The notes under the pieces: model-generated
Databases searched by the model: none
What the model saw: only the letters and a program-made list of their open reading frames with translations
What the model was told of the DNA's origin: nothing
Position numbers and translations under genes: made by a program
From: Polynucleobacter sp. IMCC 30228
GTDB taxonomy: Bacteria > Pseudomonadota > Gammaproteobacteria > Burkholderiales > Burkholderiaceae
NCBI RefSeq assembly: GCF_021395205.1
Contig: NZ_JAJVCS010000006.1
Span: forward strand, 101,234 to 165,233
Reading direction: 5' to 3'
Length of the DNA stretch: 64,000 nucleotides
Shown: piece after piece, positions 19,788 to 29,661 of the stretch
How the letters are laid out: the number at the start of each line of letters is the position of its first letter
How positions within the stretch are numbered: position 1 is the stretch's first letter

Positions 19788-20711
19788 ATGATTTTAGCTG
19801 TGTCTACACTTCAACCTGCCACATTTTTTGGCTCTAGCTATCGGGGGCGCTTTGCGCCTTCACCCACTGGGCCTTTGCATTTAGGCTCCCTTGCTACGGC
19901 TCTAGGAAGCTGGCTTGACGCTCGCGCCCACCAAGGAAAATGGTTGCTCAGAATTGAAGATGTCGATGGGCCACGATCATTACCAAGGGCAACGACAACT
20001 ATTCTGCATCAACTCAGTGCCTGTGGCCTGCAATGGGACGAAGAGCTCATCTACCAATCTCAACGCACTTCATACTATGAAACTGCTTTGCTGCAGCTCT
20101 TTCAAGCGGGTTTGGCCTATACCTGCACCTGCTCGCGACAGCAGATTATGAGTGCCTTAGCAGCCCAGGGTAGCCATTCTGAACGGCATGAAGAGCTCAT
20201 TTATCCACGTATTTGTCGCCCAATCCAGATTCCCCACTCGCTAGCCAACTCGGAATTCTTTAATTTGGCCAGCCCAGTAGCTTGGCGTCTTGCGCTTCAA
20301 GCAGAGGAGCTCAAGCAAAGCGTAGGGGATTTTGTTTTACGGCGTGCAGATGGCTTTTTTAACTACCAAATGGCCGTAGTGGTAGATGATGCTGCCCAAA
20401 ATATCACGCATATCGTGCGGGGTGCCGATTTAGCCAGCAATACGGCTCGACAAGTCTATTTACAAGGCGTTTTAGGATATCCTACCCCACACTATCTGCA
20501 CTTACCCTTAGTGCTCGATCAGCGGGGGGAAAAGCTCAGCAAGCAAACCCTGGCTACTGCCATCGCCACAGAAAATCCGCAACTCACTTTGCAAGCACTG
20601 CAAGCAGCAGCAAATCATTTAGGCCTTGCTAATTTATCCAATCACCACCATCTCACAATTGCCGAATGGTTACACGCTGCCACCCACGCTTGGCGGGAGC
20701 AGAAAATCTAA
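19788..20711 (+). CDS. gluQ: Glutamyl-Q tRNA(Asp) synthetase
   Basis: A 307-residue truncated paralogue of glutamyl-tRNA synthetase that attaches glutamate to queuosine in the anticodon of tRNA-Asp. Motifs: RFAPSPTGPLHLGSL (HIGH-type), the zinc ligand set starting TCTCSRQ, and KLSKQ (KMSKS-type). The anticodon-binding domain of GltX is missing, as expected for GluQ. It diverges from dnaE with only 3 bp between starts; an upstream in-frame start at 19761 overlaps dnaE and is not used. queG, also in queuosine synthesis, lies further along the window. Confidence 0.92.
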   Translation: MILAVSTLQPATFFGSSYRGRFAPSPTGPLHLGSLATALGSWLDARAHQGKWLLRIEDVDGPRSLPRATTTILHQLSACGLQWDEELIYQSQRTSYYETALLQLFQAGLAYTCTCSRQQIMSALAAQGSHSERHEELIYPRICRPIQIPHSLANSEFFNLASPVAWRLALQAEELKQSVGDFVLRRADGFFNYQMAVVVDDAAQNITHIVRGADLASNTARQVYLQGVLGYPTPHYLHLPLVLDQRGEKLSKQTLATAIATENPQLTLQALQAAANHLGLANLSNHHHLTIAEWLHAATHAWREQKI

Positions 20712-20733
20712 AGCGCTGAATTGCTTGTTTAGA

Positions 20734-22179
20734 TTAGTGAGATTTTTTTCTACTGCCACCCAAGAGTGCGCCAACGAGCGGCTTAGCAGGGGTAATTCCA
20801 GCCTCATTCATCGGTTCAGCAGCAGCCTCACTACTCGCTTTAGGCGAGGCTTGATAGGGCTGATAGAAGAAAGGGTCGACGGGTTGCTTTGGCGGCGGTA
20901 CCGACTTGGTGCTTCGCCCTCTAGTCAGGGCCTTAGCTGGAGCAAAGTCAGACACTGGTAAGGGCGCGATATCCAACTTCCGTTTTAATAGCTTCTCAAT
21001 ATCATCAAGCAAACGCTTCTCACTAGAGTCGACTAAGGCAATCGCATCGCCTTTGCTGCCAGCTCGTCCGGTGCGACCTATGCGATGAATAAAGTCTTCG
21101 GCACTGAAGGGTAACTCATGATTAATAACACAAGGCATATCCGGAATATCTAAGCCTCGAGCTGCCACATCGGTCGCGACTAAAGCTTCAATGACACCAG
21201 ATTTAAAAGCATCTAAAGTTAAGGTGCGTTCACCTTGACTTTTGTCACCGTGCAAAGCACCGGTTTTAATGCCATCGCGCTCTAAGGCGCGAGCCAATCT
21301 TGCGCAACCTAAACGACTATTAGTAAAAATTAAATATTGCCGCGGAAAGCCCGCTTGAGTGCGCTCATGAATAATGCTCACAATAGCTGCTTGCTTATTT
21401 TCAGATGCCACTAAGTGAGCCACCTGCTTCACCGTATCAGCGGCAGCGTTTTGGCGCGCTACTTCAACTGTCACGGGATTGCGCAAATAACTTTGGGCGA
21501 GTTTTTTAATTTCTGGTGAAAAGGTTGCTGAGAATAGCAGAGTTTGCCGTTTAGCCGGAATCAAATTAATAATGCGCTGCAAGTCCGGCAAGAAACCCAT
21601 ATCCAACATCCGGTCGGCCTCATCTAAGACGAGGATTTCTACTTGCGATAAATTTGCGGTCTTTGAACCCAGGTGATCGAGTAAGCGCCCTGGGGTGGCA
21701 ATTAAAATTTCGACACCAGCACGTAAAGCTGCTACCTGCGGTTGCATATCAACCCCCCCAAAAACGACCGCAGTACGTAAATCGGTATGGCGTGAATAAT
21801 TGGCGGCATTCTCTGCAACCTGATCACTGAGTTCGCGCGTGGGGGTCAATACCAAAGCCCGAATTGGGTGACGTGCTGGGGAAGCACTACTACTTGATAG
21901 GGGTAATAATTTTTGAATGATCGGCAAAATAAAAGCAGCAGTCTTACCTGTACCTGTTTGTGCTGCGCCCATCACATCTTGCCCAGTCAACACAATTGGT
22001 ATAGCTTTTGCCTGAATTGGGGTGGGGGTTGTATAGCCCTGCTCAGCAATCGCCTTCAGTATGAGGGGATCTAAAGCAAAATCAGTAAAGGCTGCCACTG
22101 GGGCATTGGGAGAGTCTTCAGATCCGCCATTGGGCGGGGAATTGGCAGGGGAATTTACTTCAGGAGCAGAATTAATCAA
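20734..22179 (-). CDS. DEAD-box RNA helicase, RhlE type
   Basis: A 481-residue ATP-dependent RNA helicase. Motifs in order: Q-motif region FALDPLILKAIAEQGYTTPTP, motif I AQTGTGKT, LVLTPTREL, motif II DEAD, motif III SAT, then GIKTGALHGDKSQGER, VATDVAARGLD and HRIGRTGRAG. The C-terminal tail from about residue 400 is low-complexity and basic and proline-rich (RGRSTKSVPPPKQP), as in RhlE proteins that remodel rRNA and ribosome precursors. It is convergent with gluQ. Confidence 0.9.
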   Translation of the reverse strand: MINSAPEVNSPANSPPNGGSEDSPNAPVAAFTDFALDPLILKAIAEQGYTTPTPIQAKAIPIVLTGQDVMGAAQTGTGKTAAFILPIIQKLLPLSSSSASPARHPIRALVLTPTRELSDQVAENAANYSRHTDLRTAVVFGGVDMQPQVAALRAGVEILIATPGRLLDHLGSKTANLSQVEILVLDEADRMLDMGFLPDLQRIINLIPAKRQTLLFSATFSPEIKKLAQSYLRNPVTVEVARQNAAADTVKQVAHLVASENKQAAIVSIIHERTQAGFPRQYLIFTNSRLGCARLARALERDGIKTGALHGDKSQGERTLTLDAFKSGVIEALVATDVAARGLDIPDMPCVINHELPFSAEDFIHRIGRTGRAGSKGDAIALVDSSEKRLLDDIEKLLKRKLDIAPLPVSDFAPAKALTRGRSTKSVPPPKQPVDPFFYQPYQASPKASSEAAAEPMNEAGITPAKPLVGALLGGSRKKSH

Positions 22180-22221
22180 AATACCTTATAAAATACAAAA
22201 AAGCCCTTTTAAATTAGCGGC

Positions 22222-22629
22222 TTACGAAAGAGCGGCAATGCCGGCTTGGGCGATGCTAGCATCCTCAGCAGATTTAACGCCAGATACGCCTACAGCCCCT
22301 ATAGTAAACCCATCGACGACGATATTGATCCCACCCTCTAACATACCGCCAATATGCGGCGCTGATAAGAAGGAAATGCGTCCATTATTAATAATTTCTT
22401 CATAGACGCGACTTTCACGTTTGCCCATTGCGGCAGCACGAGCTTTCTCTTCGGCTATATAGGTTGAAACAGGGGCGCATTCATCACGACGAATTAAGCC
22501 TAAGAGATGACCCCCATCGTCACATACGGCAATCGTCACCGCAAAATTACCAGCCGCTGCAAAAGCATCTGCAGCATTCAAAATTTTCTGCACATCAGCT
22601 TGAGTGAGATAGGGCTTTTTAGCAAGCAT
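22222..22629 (-). CDS. GlcG/HbpS-type heme-degrading-domain protein
   Basis: A 135-residue protein of the GlcG/HbpS (PF03928) family, with the typical core FAVTIAVCDDGGHLLGLIRRDECAP split across the N-terminal half and the glycine-rich HIGGMLEGGINIVV and IGAVGVSG near the C-terminus. The biochemical role of GlcG is unknown; it is classically linked to glycolate oxidase genes. Here it lies in the same strand as, and 52 bp downstream of, a serine-glyoxylate-type aminotransferase and near a glycolate-oxidase-like FAD enzyme, which supports a link to two-carbon metabolism. Confidence 0.75.
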   Translation of the reverse strand: MLAKKPYLTQADVQKILNAADAFAAAGNFAVTIAVCDDGGHLLGLIRRDECAPVSTYIAEEKARAAAMGKRESRVYEEIINNGRISFLSAPHIGGMLEGGINIVVDGFTIGAVGVSGVKSAEDASIAQAGIAALS

Positions 22630-22681
22630 GGTAATTTGTTTTCAAATAAAAATAGGGTTAATAGCTGCGCTTTTGATCTGA

Positions 22682-23875
22682 TTAAACAGCGGATTTTAAG
22701 AAATCTTGCGCAGCCACTACGCCACTGGCTTTGGGTTTGTAACCCATTGTTTGTAGGCCCATTTCGACGCCACTTAAGGCTGCCATGAGAGTTAAGTCGT
22801 TGCAATCGCCCAAGTGACCAATGCGAAATACACGACCCTTAACGCGACCTAAACCAGTACCTAAGGCCATATTAAAGCGCTCTAAAATATGTTTGCGCAA
22901 GGCATCGGAATCCATACCCTCCGGGGCCAAAATAGCAGTGTTTACTGGTGAATAAGCGCTTGCATCTAAGCATTGATTTTCAAGACCCCAGGCTGCCACA
23001 GCACGCCGACAAGCTTCACCTAAGCGTTGATGACGCGCAAAAATATTATCCAAGCCCTCGGTCATCATCATATCTAAGGCCTCATGCAAACCATAAAGCA
23101 AATTGGTATTAGGCGTGGTGGGCCAAAAGCCTTGTTTATTAAATTCCATAATATCGGCCCAATCCCAATAGGCCCGAGGAATGGTCGCTTTCTTGCTAGC
23201 TTCAATGGCTTTCTGCGAAATTGCATTAAAGCCTAAACCTGGCGGCAGCATTAAGCCTTTTTGTGAACCCGCAATGGTGACATCAACGCCCCACTCGTCG
23301 TGACGGTAATCAGCAGAACCTAAACCCGAAACGGTATCGACTAATAGTAAGGCCGGATGCTTGGCGTTATCAATGGCCTTGCGCACTGCAGGAATGTTGG
23401 AAGTAATACCAGTGGCAGTTTCGTTATGAACCACGCACACTGCTTTAATTTCGTGTTTAGTATCTTGCTTTAAACGCTCTTCAATTAAGTTGGCATCAAC
23501 TCCCCAACGCCAAGCAGCATCGCCAGGTTTAGAAATGATTTCGGCATTTAAGCCGAGTTTTTTTGCTAACACCATCCAAAGATGCGCAAACTGACCCGTT
23601 TCGTAGCCTAAGATTTTGTCGCCAGGATTTAAGATATTCACTAAAGCACTTTCCCAAGAGCCAGTACCAGAGGCAGCGTAAATAATGACGGGTTGCTTAG
23701 TTTTAAAGATTTTTTTAACGTCTTCTAAGACCTTTAAAGCTAAAGCTTGAAATTCTGGGCCGCGATGGTCAATGACTTGAAAGCTAATTGCGCGCAAAAT
23801 ACGGGGTGGTACTGGGCTCGGCCCAGGAATATTGAGAAAATGGTGGCCCGAAGGGTGTGAATCAAGTTTCAACAT
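22682..23875 (-). CDS. Class V PLP aminotransferase, serine-glyoxylate type
   Basis: A 397-residue PLP enzyme similar to serine-glyoxylate/alanine-glyoxylate aminotransferases. Motifs: NIPGPSPVPPRILRAI at the start, the cofactor pocket AASGTGSWESALVN, the aspartate of LLVDTVSGLGS, and the Schiff-base lysine in GSQKGLMLPPG. The likely reaction is serine + glyoxylate to hydroxypyruvate + glycine, but phosphonate or alanine aminotransferases share the fold. It precedes the GlcG-like gene in one transcript and is divergent from the FAD/Fe-S oxidase. Confidence 0.82.
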   Translation of the reverse strand: MLKLDSHPSGHHFLNIPGPSPVPPRILRAISFQVIDHRGPEFQALALKVLEDVKKIFKTKQPVIIYAASGTGSWESALVNILNPGDKILGYETGQFAHLWMVLAKKLGLNAEIISKPGDAAWRWGVDANLIEERLKQDTKHEIKAVCVVHNETATGITSNIPAVRKAIDNAKHPALLLVDTVSGLGSADYRHDEWGVDVTIAGSQKGLMLPPGLGFNAISQKAIEASKKATIPRAYWDWADIMEFNKQGFWPTTPNTNLLYGLHEALDMMMTEGLDNIFARHQRLGEACRRAVAAWGLENQCLDASAYSPVNTAILAPEGMDSDALRKHILERFNMALGTGLGRVKGRVFRIGHLGDCNDLTLMAALSGVEMGLQTMGYKPKASGVVAAQDFLKSAV

Positions 23876-23960
23876 GAAGTCTCCGAAATAAAATTATTAT
23901 TAATACTATTGATAAATTGCTAAATACCGTATTTTGCAGCATTCTCCCATATCTTGCCAT

Positions 23961-26900
23961 ATGCTGATAAAACCTGCATTTCCCCCTGAAATTGCCGCCC
24001 GCCTACGTAAAAACGTCAAGGGCGCCTTATTGACCGATATGGCCAATCGGGGTCGATACGCTACCGATGCGTCGATTTACCAGCAATTTCCTCTGGCTGT
24101 CTTTATTCCAGAAGACGCTGAAGACCTTAAAACTGCCTTGGCAGTAGCCGCAGAATTTGCTATTCCTGTTTTGCCCCGTGGTGGTGGAACGAGTCAATGC
24201 GGCCAAACCACAGGGGCTGCGCTGGTAATCGACAATAGCCACGCCTTTCGCCATATCCTTGAAATAGATCTAAAGCGAGCAGAGGTGGAGGTCGAGCCGG
24301 GCTTGGTGCTAGACCACCTCAACGCCAAACTCAAAACGAGTGGCTTGTGGTTTCCAGTGGATGTGTCAACCGGTGCCCAAGCCACGATTGGCGGCATGGC
24401 TGGAAATAATTCCTGCGGCAGTCGCTCAATTGCCTACGGCAATATGGTGCATAACGTAATTGGTATCGAAGCTTGGTTGGCTAATGGCAAGCTTGGCCAA
24501 TTTGGACCTTATGCCCAAAGCTCAGGTGTCGCTAAAGAATTGGGCATCTTTGTCAAAGGTCTGGCTGAGCAACTTCAGCCTGAAATAGAAGCCAATTGGC
24601 CCAAGGTATTACGCCGCGTAGCAGGCTACAACCTCGATGTTTTTCATCCCCAAAGTGAATTGCCCTATACCAATGACGGTAGTGTCAATTTAGCGCATTT
24701 GCTGGTGGGTAGCGAAGGTACCCTCGCCTATTTCAAGTCCCTGCGCTTAAAGCTAGCCCCTTTGCCGCAACATAAAGTGCTGGGAGTAATCAACTTCACG
24801 AGCTTTTATCGCGCGATGGAAAGTGCGCAGCACCTAGTAAAGTTAGGCCCCAGCGCAGTGGAATTAGTCGATCGCACTATGATCGATTTAGCCCGCAGCA
24901 ATCCTAGCTTCAAGCAAGTAATCGAAACTGCCTTAGTCGACTCCCAAGCCGAGACCCCAGAAGCAATTTTGTTGGTTGAATTTTCAGGGGAAAGTCAGGC
25001 GCCTTTGCTAGCGCAATTAAAAAGCCTGCAAGATTTAATGGGTGACCTCGGTTTAGCCAATACCGTTGTGCCAATGATCGATCTTGGTTTGCAAAAGAAT
25101 TTATGGGAAGTGCGTAAAGCCGGTCTCAATATCATGATGAGCTTAAAGGGTGATGGCAAACCCGTCAGCTTTATTGAGGATTGCGCAGTACCCCTAGAAC
25201 ACTTAGCGGATTACACCCAAGCCCTAACTGAAGTCTTTACTAAACATGGCTCACGCGGTACTTGGTATGCACATGCCTCCGTTGGCACATTACACGTGCG
25301 GCCAATTTTAGATATGCGCCGTGACGGAGCGCAAAAAATGCGCGCAGTAGCCGAAGAGGCTGCAGAATTAGTGCGGCGCTATAAAGGCGCGTATAGCGGT
25401 GAGCATGGCGATGGCTTGTGTCGTGGAGAATGGATTTCTTGGCAATTTGGTCCCAAAATAACAGCCGCTTTAGGCGCCATCAAAACTGCTTTTGATCCAC
25501 ATCATTTATTTAATCCCGGCAAGATCATTGATCCGCCCAAAATGGATGAGCAGATTCTATTTCGATATCCACCTAACTACGCCATCATTCCCCTAAAACC
25601 TGCGCTCGATTGGTCGGCCTGGAATGTGCAAAATAATCCCGTTACCGAGGCAATCTCTGCTCCAGGCACGGGTGGCGATCCAGCTCTAGGTTTAGCAAAA
25701 GCCATTGAAATGTGTAATAACAATGGTCATTGCCGTAAGTTTGACGCCGAGGTGATGTGCCCAAGTTATCGGGTTACTAGGGATGAAAAACATTTGACCC
25801 GCGGGCGCGCCAACACCTTGCGCTTAGCGATGTCGGGTCAATTGGAGCAAGATGAGATTAGTTTAAGCGACCCATTAGCCAGTGATGCAGTTAAAGAAGT
25901 CATGGATTTATGCGTGAGTTGCAAAGCCTGCCGCCGCGAATGCCCCACCGGGGTTGATATGGCGAAAATGAAAATTGAATTTTTGCAGCGCTATAAAAAA
26001 CGGGTCGGTCATTCCGTACGCGATTTACTGGTTGCTTATTTACCACGCTATGCCCCCGTCATCAGCGCAATACCAGGCTTGCCAGCCCTACTCAATTTAC
26101 GTAATCAAATTCCTTTTATCGCCAAACTGCAACAATGGCTCACAGGAATTTCTGCAGCCCGCAGCTTGCCAGTCTGGAGCGCTAAAACATTATGGAAAAA
26201 CCAAGCCATTCTGCAAAAGAAATATACGCATTCACCTGATGCCTTGCTTCAAGGTGATGGTAAAGGCGTGGTCTTATTTGCCGATACCTTTAATGCGTAT
26301 TTTGAAAATGAAAATCTCCAAGCGGCAATTCGTTTACTTGAAACCGCGGGTTATCGCATTCATATTCCGCAACCCACTAAAGCAGCTCGGGCCAAGCAAG
26401 CAGGTTGCGGCAAGCAATTTTGCTGTGGACGAACTTATTTAGCTGCAGGCATGGTGGATGAAGCAAAAGAACAACTAAGCGCCCTGTTAACGCATTTACA
26501 TCCCTATGCCGAGCGCGGCATTGCAATTGTTGGCCTAGAGCCTTCCTGCCTATTCACCCTTAAAGATGAGGCTTTAGTCATGGGTTTTGGCGAGCAAGCG
26601 ATTACCGTAAGTCAACAAGCACAGTTACTCGAAACATTTTTAGTTGCAGAATTAAAAGCAGGTCGTTGTCACTTTAATTTACAGACAGCCATAAAGCCCG
26701 TCTTAGTACATGGACATTGTCATCAAAAGGCATTTGCTGAATTGACGCCAACATTAGAACTATTAAAACAAATTCCCAATGCCAACCCCCAACTGATTGA
26801 ATCTTCTTGCTGCGGCATGGCTGGAAGTTTTGGTTATGAAGTTGAACACATTACCGTTTCAAAAAAAATGGCAGAACTTACTTTGTTACCTGCGATTCGG

Positions 26901-27014
26901 CAAGTACCGAATGCATGGATCGTTGCCGATGGTACGAGTTGTCGCCATCAAATTCAAGATGGTGTACAACGAGAGGCGGTGCATATTGCACGCATTCTGG
27001 CGGCCCACCTTTGA
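23961..27014 (+). CDS. Large FAD/4Fe-4S oxidoreductase (glycolate or D-lactate dehydrogenase type)
   Basis: A 1017-residue single-chain oxidoreductase. Residues about 20-540 are a VAO-type FAD domain and FAD-oxidase C-terminal domain (LPRGGGTSQCGQTTG; GEHGDG). Two [4Fe-4S] clusters follow near residues 583-665 (CNNNGHCRKF, CVSCKACRRECPTG). The last 230 residues carry two CCG-type repeats (CGKQFCCG, SSCCGMAG). Substrates of this architecture are 2-hydroxy acids such as D-lactate, glycolate or 2-hydroxyglutarate. The 9-codon upstream start is less likely. It is divergent from the aminotransferase gene. Confidence 0.85.
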   Translation: MLIKPAFPPEIAARLRKNVKGALLTDMANRGRYATDASIYQQFPLAVFIPEDAEDLKTALAVAAEFAIPVLPRGGGTSQCGQTTGAALVIDNSHAFRHILEIDLKRAEVEVEPGLVLDHLNAKLKTSGLWFPVDVSTGAQATIGGMAGNNSCGSRSIAYGNMVHNVIGIEAWLANGKLGQFGPYAQSSGVAKELGIFVKGLAEQLQPEIEANWPKVLRRVAGYNLDVFHPQSELPYTNDGSVNLAHLLVGSEGTLAYFKSLRLKLAPLPQHKVLGVINFTSFYRAMESAQHLVKLGPSAVELVDRTMIDLARSNPSFKQVIETALVDSQAETPEAILLVEFSGESQAPLLAQLKSLQDLMGDLGLANTVVPMIDLGLQKNLWEVRKAGLNIMMSLKGDGKPVSFIEDCAVPLEHLADYTQALTEVFTKHGSRGTWYAHASVGTLHVRPILDMRRDGAQKMRAVAEEAAELVRRYKGAYSGEHGDGLCRGEWISWQFGPKITAALGAIKTAFDPHHLFNPGKIIDPPKMDEQILFRYPPNYAIIPLKPALDWSAWNVQNNPVTEAISAPGTGGDPALGLAKAIEMCNNNGHCRKFDAEVMCPSYRVTRDEKHLTRGRANTLRLAMSGQLEQDEISLSDPLASDAVKEVMDLCVSCKACRRECPTGVDMAKMKIEFLQRYKKRVGHSVRDLLVAYLPRYAPVISAIPGLPALLNLRNQIPFIAKLQQWLTGISAARSLPVWSAKTLWKNQAILQKKYTHSPDALLQGDGKGVVLFADTFNAYFENENLQAAIRLLETAGYRIHIPQPTKAARAKQAGCGKQFCCGRTYLAAGMVDEAKEQLSALLTHLHPYAERGIAIVGLEPSCLFTLKDEALVMGFGEQAITVSQQAQLLETFLVAELKAGRCHFNLQTAIKPVLVHGHCHQKAFAELTPTLELLKQIPNANPQLIESSCCGMAGSFGYEVEHITVSKKMAELTLLPAIRQVPNAWIVADGTSCRHQIQDGVQREAVHIARILAAHL

Positions 27015-27039
27015 TTTAGCTGGGTAATTGAGTGCAGAT

Positions 27040-27075
27040 AAAAAAGCGGTGCCCCCTCCCCAAAGGTTGCACCGC
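27040..27075 (-). terminator. Rho-independent terminator of the mdc operon
   Basis: On the minus strand a perfect 7-bp stem GCGGTGC/GCACCGC with a 16-nt loop is followed by six T residues (six A on the plus strand at 27040-27045). It lies about 100 bp downstream of the mdcH stop, between the convergent mdc operon and the FAD oxidase gene. Confidence 0.75.
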
Positions 27076-27174
27076 AAAACGCCAGTGCTTAGTTTAAATG
27101 AGAATGATTATCAACTAAAAAATAGCTAGTAAAGCCCTCAATTAAATAGGCGATAAGGCACTGAAAATAAATTC

Positions 27175-28122
27175 TTAGCCTTCATCCAATTGCCGTAAGA
27201 CCCAATCTACAACGCCTTTGGGGGTCCTAAAATCAGCTATAGATCTTGCCGCAATATGCGGGTGAACTTCAGTAATCATTTTCGCCAATGATCCGCCTGG
27301 GCCAAGTTCTAAAACTACTTTGATGCCACTATCGGATAAGGTTTGCATAGCATGTTGCCAATAAATGGGTTCAGCAATTGCTCTGGCTAAAGATTGCATC
27401 CCCACTACAAAATCTGTACAACGCGCGCCATTAATGCCCAGTAAAACTGGAGAATTGCAGGGTACGACAGTTGTTGAAAAGGAGTTTCGTAAATAGATAT
27501 TCATTTCACTACTGGCTTTTACCATCAAGGGGGTATGAGAAGGAACAGAGACATCCAATAATTTTGACCAAACGCCCGAAGCTGTTAGCACCTCAGCAAG
27601 CTTCTTTAACTCATCTTTATTGCCACCAACCACAAAATGGGTATCTTCATTAATAATTGCCACATAAATTAAACCACCATTTAAATGCTGATTAAGCTTT
27701 ACTAAATCTATTCCCCGAACTGCGAGCATGCCAGAATTAGGCGGAGCATATTGATCCATCAAGGATGATCTGTTGTAGGCAATCTGGGCAATCTGCTCAA
27801 TTGGTAATGATGTTGCGCATCCCCATGCAGAAACCTCACCGACACTATATCCAGCAAACATCTTGGGAATTGGCAGAGCTTCTTTAAGAATACGCCAATT
27901 AGCAATCGCCGAGGCCACCGCGAGTGGCTGCGATAGCGGATTAAAGCCTTGCTGTGATAGCTTACCAATTTCAGCATAAAGATTGGAACTAAAAATTGAG
28001 GAAAAAATTTCTATTACCTCTGCGCCGTCGTGCTGTATCTTTGAAAATGCTAAGGTGTCTGCACTTAAATTTCCTTGGCCTGAACAGACAATTGCAAAGT
28101 TAGGCGCAAAATTAGACATCAA
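27175..28122 (-). CDS. mdcH: Malonate decarboxylase malonyltransferase MdcH
   Basis: A 315-residue malonyl-CoA:ACP transacylase that loads the first malonyl group on the MdcC acyl carrier protein to start the malonate decarboxylase cycle. The acyltransferase active-site serine sits in GYSVGEVSAWG; FAIVCSGQGN is at the start, and the catalytic histidine is in VPSHTPLM. It is the last gene of the mdcACDEGBH array and overlaps mdcB by 11 bp. FabD is an alternative by sequence alone, but context decides. Confidence 0.92.
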   Translation of the reverse strand: MMSNFAPNFAIVCSGQGNLSADTLAFSKIQHDGAEVIEIFSSIFSSNLYAEIGKLSQQGFNPLSQPLAVASAIANWRILKEALPIPKMFAGYSVGEVSAWGCATSLPIEQIAQIAYNRSSLMDQYAPPNSGMLAVRGIDLVKLNQHLNGGLIYVAIINEDTHFVVGGNKDELKKLAEVLTASGVWSKLLDVSVPSHTPLMVKASSEMNIYLRNSFSTTVVPCNSPVLLGINGARCTDFVVGMQSLARAIAEPIYWQHAMQTLSDSGIKVVLELGPGGSLAKMITEVHPHIAARSIADFRTPKGVVDWVLRQLDEG

Positions 28123-28984
28123 GGGTCAGATCAAGATAATTAATCAAAAGACAGGCTCCTAATAAATCAGCGCAGCCTCCAGGACTTAGTTTTCGTGCTA
28201 TGAATTTGTGATGAATAGCTACAGCATGTTGATGCCACCCGGGATTTAAAACGCCACCTTCGCTTAAGAAAGAAAGGGCTTCATTCCGGGCAAATAAAAG
28301 TCCATCTAATCCCCCCCGATGCAATAAATTCGTGTCTTCAGTAACTGAAAGTAGTTTAAAAAAAGTGTGGATGCGGGCTAATTCAGGATCTTGGGTCTGA
28401 AATAAAAGCTTCTGGTAGGCTGGTAAACCAATTTGATAGACAGTTCTAAAACCACTCTGCGCCTCACTTAATGCTCCGCCCGTACCATGTTTTTTAAAGA
28501 TTTTGAAGCCATTGCTATCACTGCTCCGCTGATGTTTGATTAATTCCTCACCCCAAAGCTCAGTCACAATTTCACCAAGGGATTTCAATTGAATATTATT
28601 CTTTAATTGATAGCCAGCTGCGGCAGCCAATAAGCCTAAATTAAAAATAGCTCCCCTATGGGTATTGCGGCCACTGGTGGCGGCCAGCATTCTTTGCTCG
28701 CCCGAGATTCCCAATTCACGTAATACTTCAAATTTAAGCCCCCTAGAACCCGCTTCGGCAATTTGATAAAAATAAAAGCGCAAGGCAACAATGCTGCTTG
28801 AAAAGTGGCTAGCCGACATATCAGAATGGCTGCCAGGGTCTTCAAGGCTAACTAAACCAGGTTTAGGAAAGGTAATTAACTCATGCCAAAGAGCCCATAA
28901 ACAAGCATCTCTAATAGTTGTTTGCGCGTTTACTAGTGGGCCAATAGATTCATGCAGGGCCTGTTTGAGACTTAATGGCCTCAT
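28112..28984 (-). CDS. mdcB: Triphosphoribosyl-dephospho-CoA synthase MdcB
   Basis: A 290-residue CitG/MdcB enzyme that makes 2'-(5''-triphosphoribosyl)-3'-dephospho-CoA from ATP and dephospho-CoA, the precursor of the MdcC prosthetic group. Motifs: ALWHELITFPKPGLVSL near residues 25-45, SHSDM, and TNLLHRGGL. An in-frame start 15 bases upstream exists, but the ATG at 28984 overlaps the mdcG stop as ATGA, the usual coupling in this operon. Confidence 0.92.
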   Translation of the reverse strand: MRPLSLKQALHESIGPLVNAQTTIRDACLWALWHELITFPKPGLVSLEDPGSHSDMSASHFSSSIVALRFYFYQIAEAGSRGLKFEVLRELGISGEQRMLAATSGRNTHRGAIFNLGLLAAAAGYQLKNNIQLKSLGEIVTELWGEELIKHQRSSDSNGFKIFKKHGTGGALSEAQSGFRTVYQIGLPAYQKLLFQTQDPELARIHTFFKLLSVTEDTNLLHRGGLDGLLFARNEALSFLSEGGVLNPGWHQHAVAIHHKFIARKLSPGGCADLLGACLLINYLDLTLDV

Positions 28985-29661
28985 GCTAATTGCGCCCAAA
29001 TTTCACTACAGTTTTGCAGTGAAGGTCCGTGATCTGACTTCACTAATATTTTGTCTGGCATGATCGATAGTTCACGCCAAGCAACAGTATTACCATCGGG
29101 CAACTCTAATTCGCCATCGAGTCTAATGGCATATAAATTACTGCATTTATTGAGCGCAGCAAAAGTCTTTTCAATATTATTGCGACCATGTGTTTGGATG
29201 ATTAAATCTAAATCTGACTCCTCTGTCATGCATGTCGATTTTTGTGCATGACTCCAGAATGCAGATCCATATACCCTAATTTCAACCTCAACTCCTTGAA
29301 GTAAAGCCAATAAATGGGTGGCACATAAACAATGCTGGAGAGGCAAATACGCTAGAACTGAGGCTAATAAAAGGGGTTGCTCAACCTTATCGATAACTGT
29401 GTTTTTAACTAATAGATAAAGGCGTTGCTTGCTCTTGGGTGATCCAAGTTGCAGCAAACCAATTGGTCTCAAGCCCGTTGAGGCTAGATTAGCTTGCCCA
29501 AAAGCTCTACCTACTAAAGGCTTATTTTGCTTGATCCAAGATACTAAATAGTTAACTTTTTCCCTAGATTCGTCGCGCTCAAAAAAAACTTCGCCAGCAT
29601 CTTCTGGTCGAATCCAAATCTGCCGATGTCGCCACGGCGCTAGGGAGGCAATTTCATACAT
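28981..29661 (-). CDS. mdcG: Malonate decarboxylase holo-ACP synthase MdcG
   Basis: A 226-residue phosphoribosyl-dephospho-CoA transferase that attaches the prosthetic group to the MdcC serine. The nucleotidyltransferase-like core shows VEIRVYGSAFWSHAQ and ESDLDLIIQ, giving the GS-x-DxD metal site. The N-terminal WIRPEDAG and the motif RPIGLLQLGSP are also consistent with MdcG. It overlaps mdcE by 8 bp and mdcB by 4 bp. Confidence 0.9.
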   Translation of the reverse strand: MYEIASLAPWRHRQIWIRPEDAGEVFFERDESREKVNYLVSWIKQNKPLVGRAFGQANLASTGLRPIGLLQLGSPKSKQRLYLLVKNTVIDKVEQPLLLASVLAYLPLQHCLCATHLLALLQGVEVEIRVYGSAFWSHAQKSTCMTEESDLDLIIQTHGRNNIEKTFAALNKCSNLYAIRLDGELELPDGNTVAWRELSIMPDKILVKSDHGPSLQNCSEIWAQLA

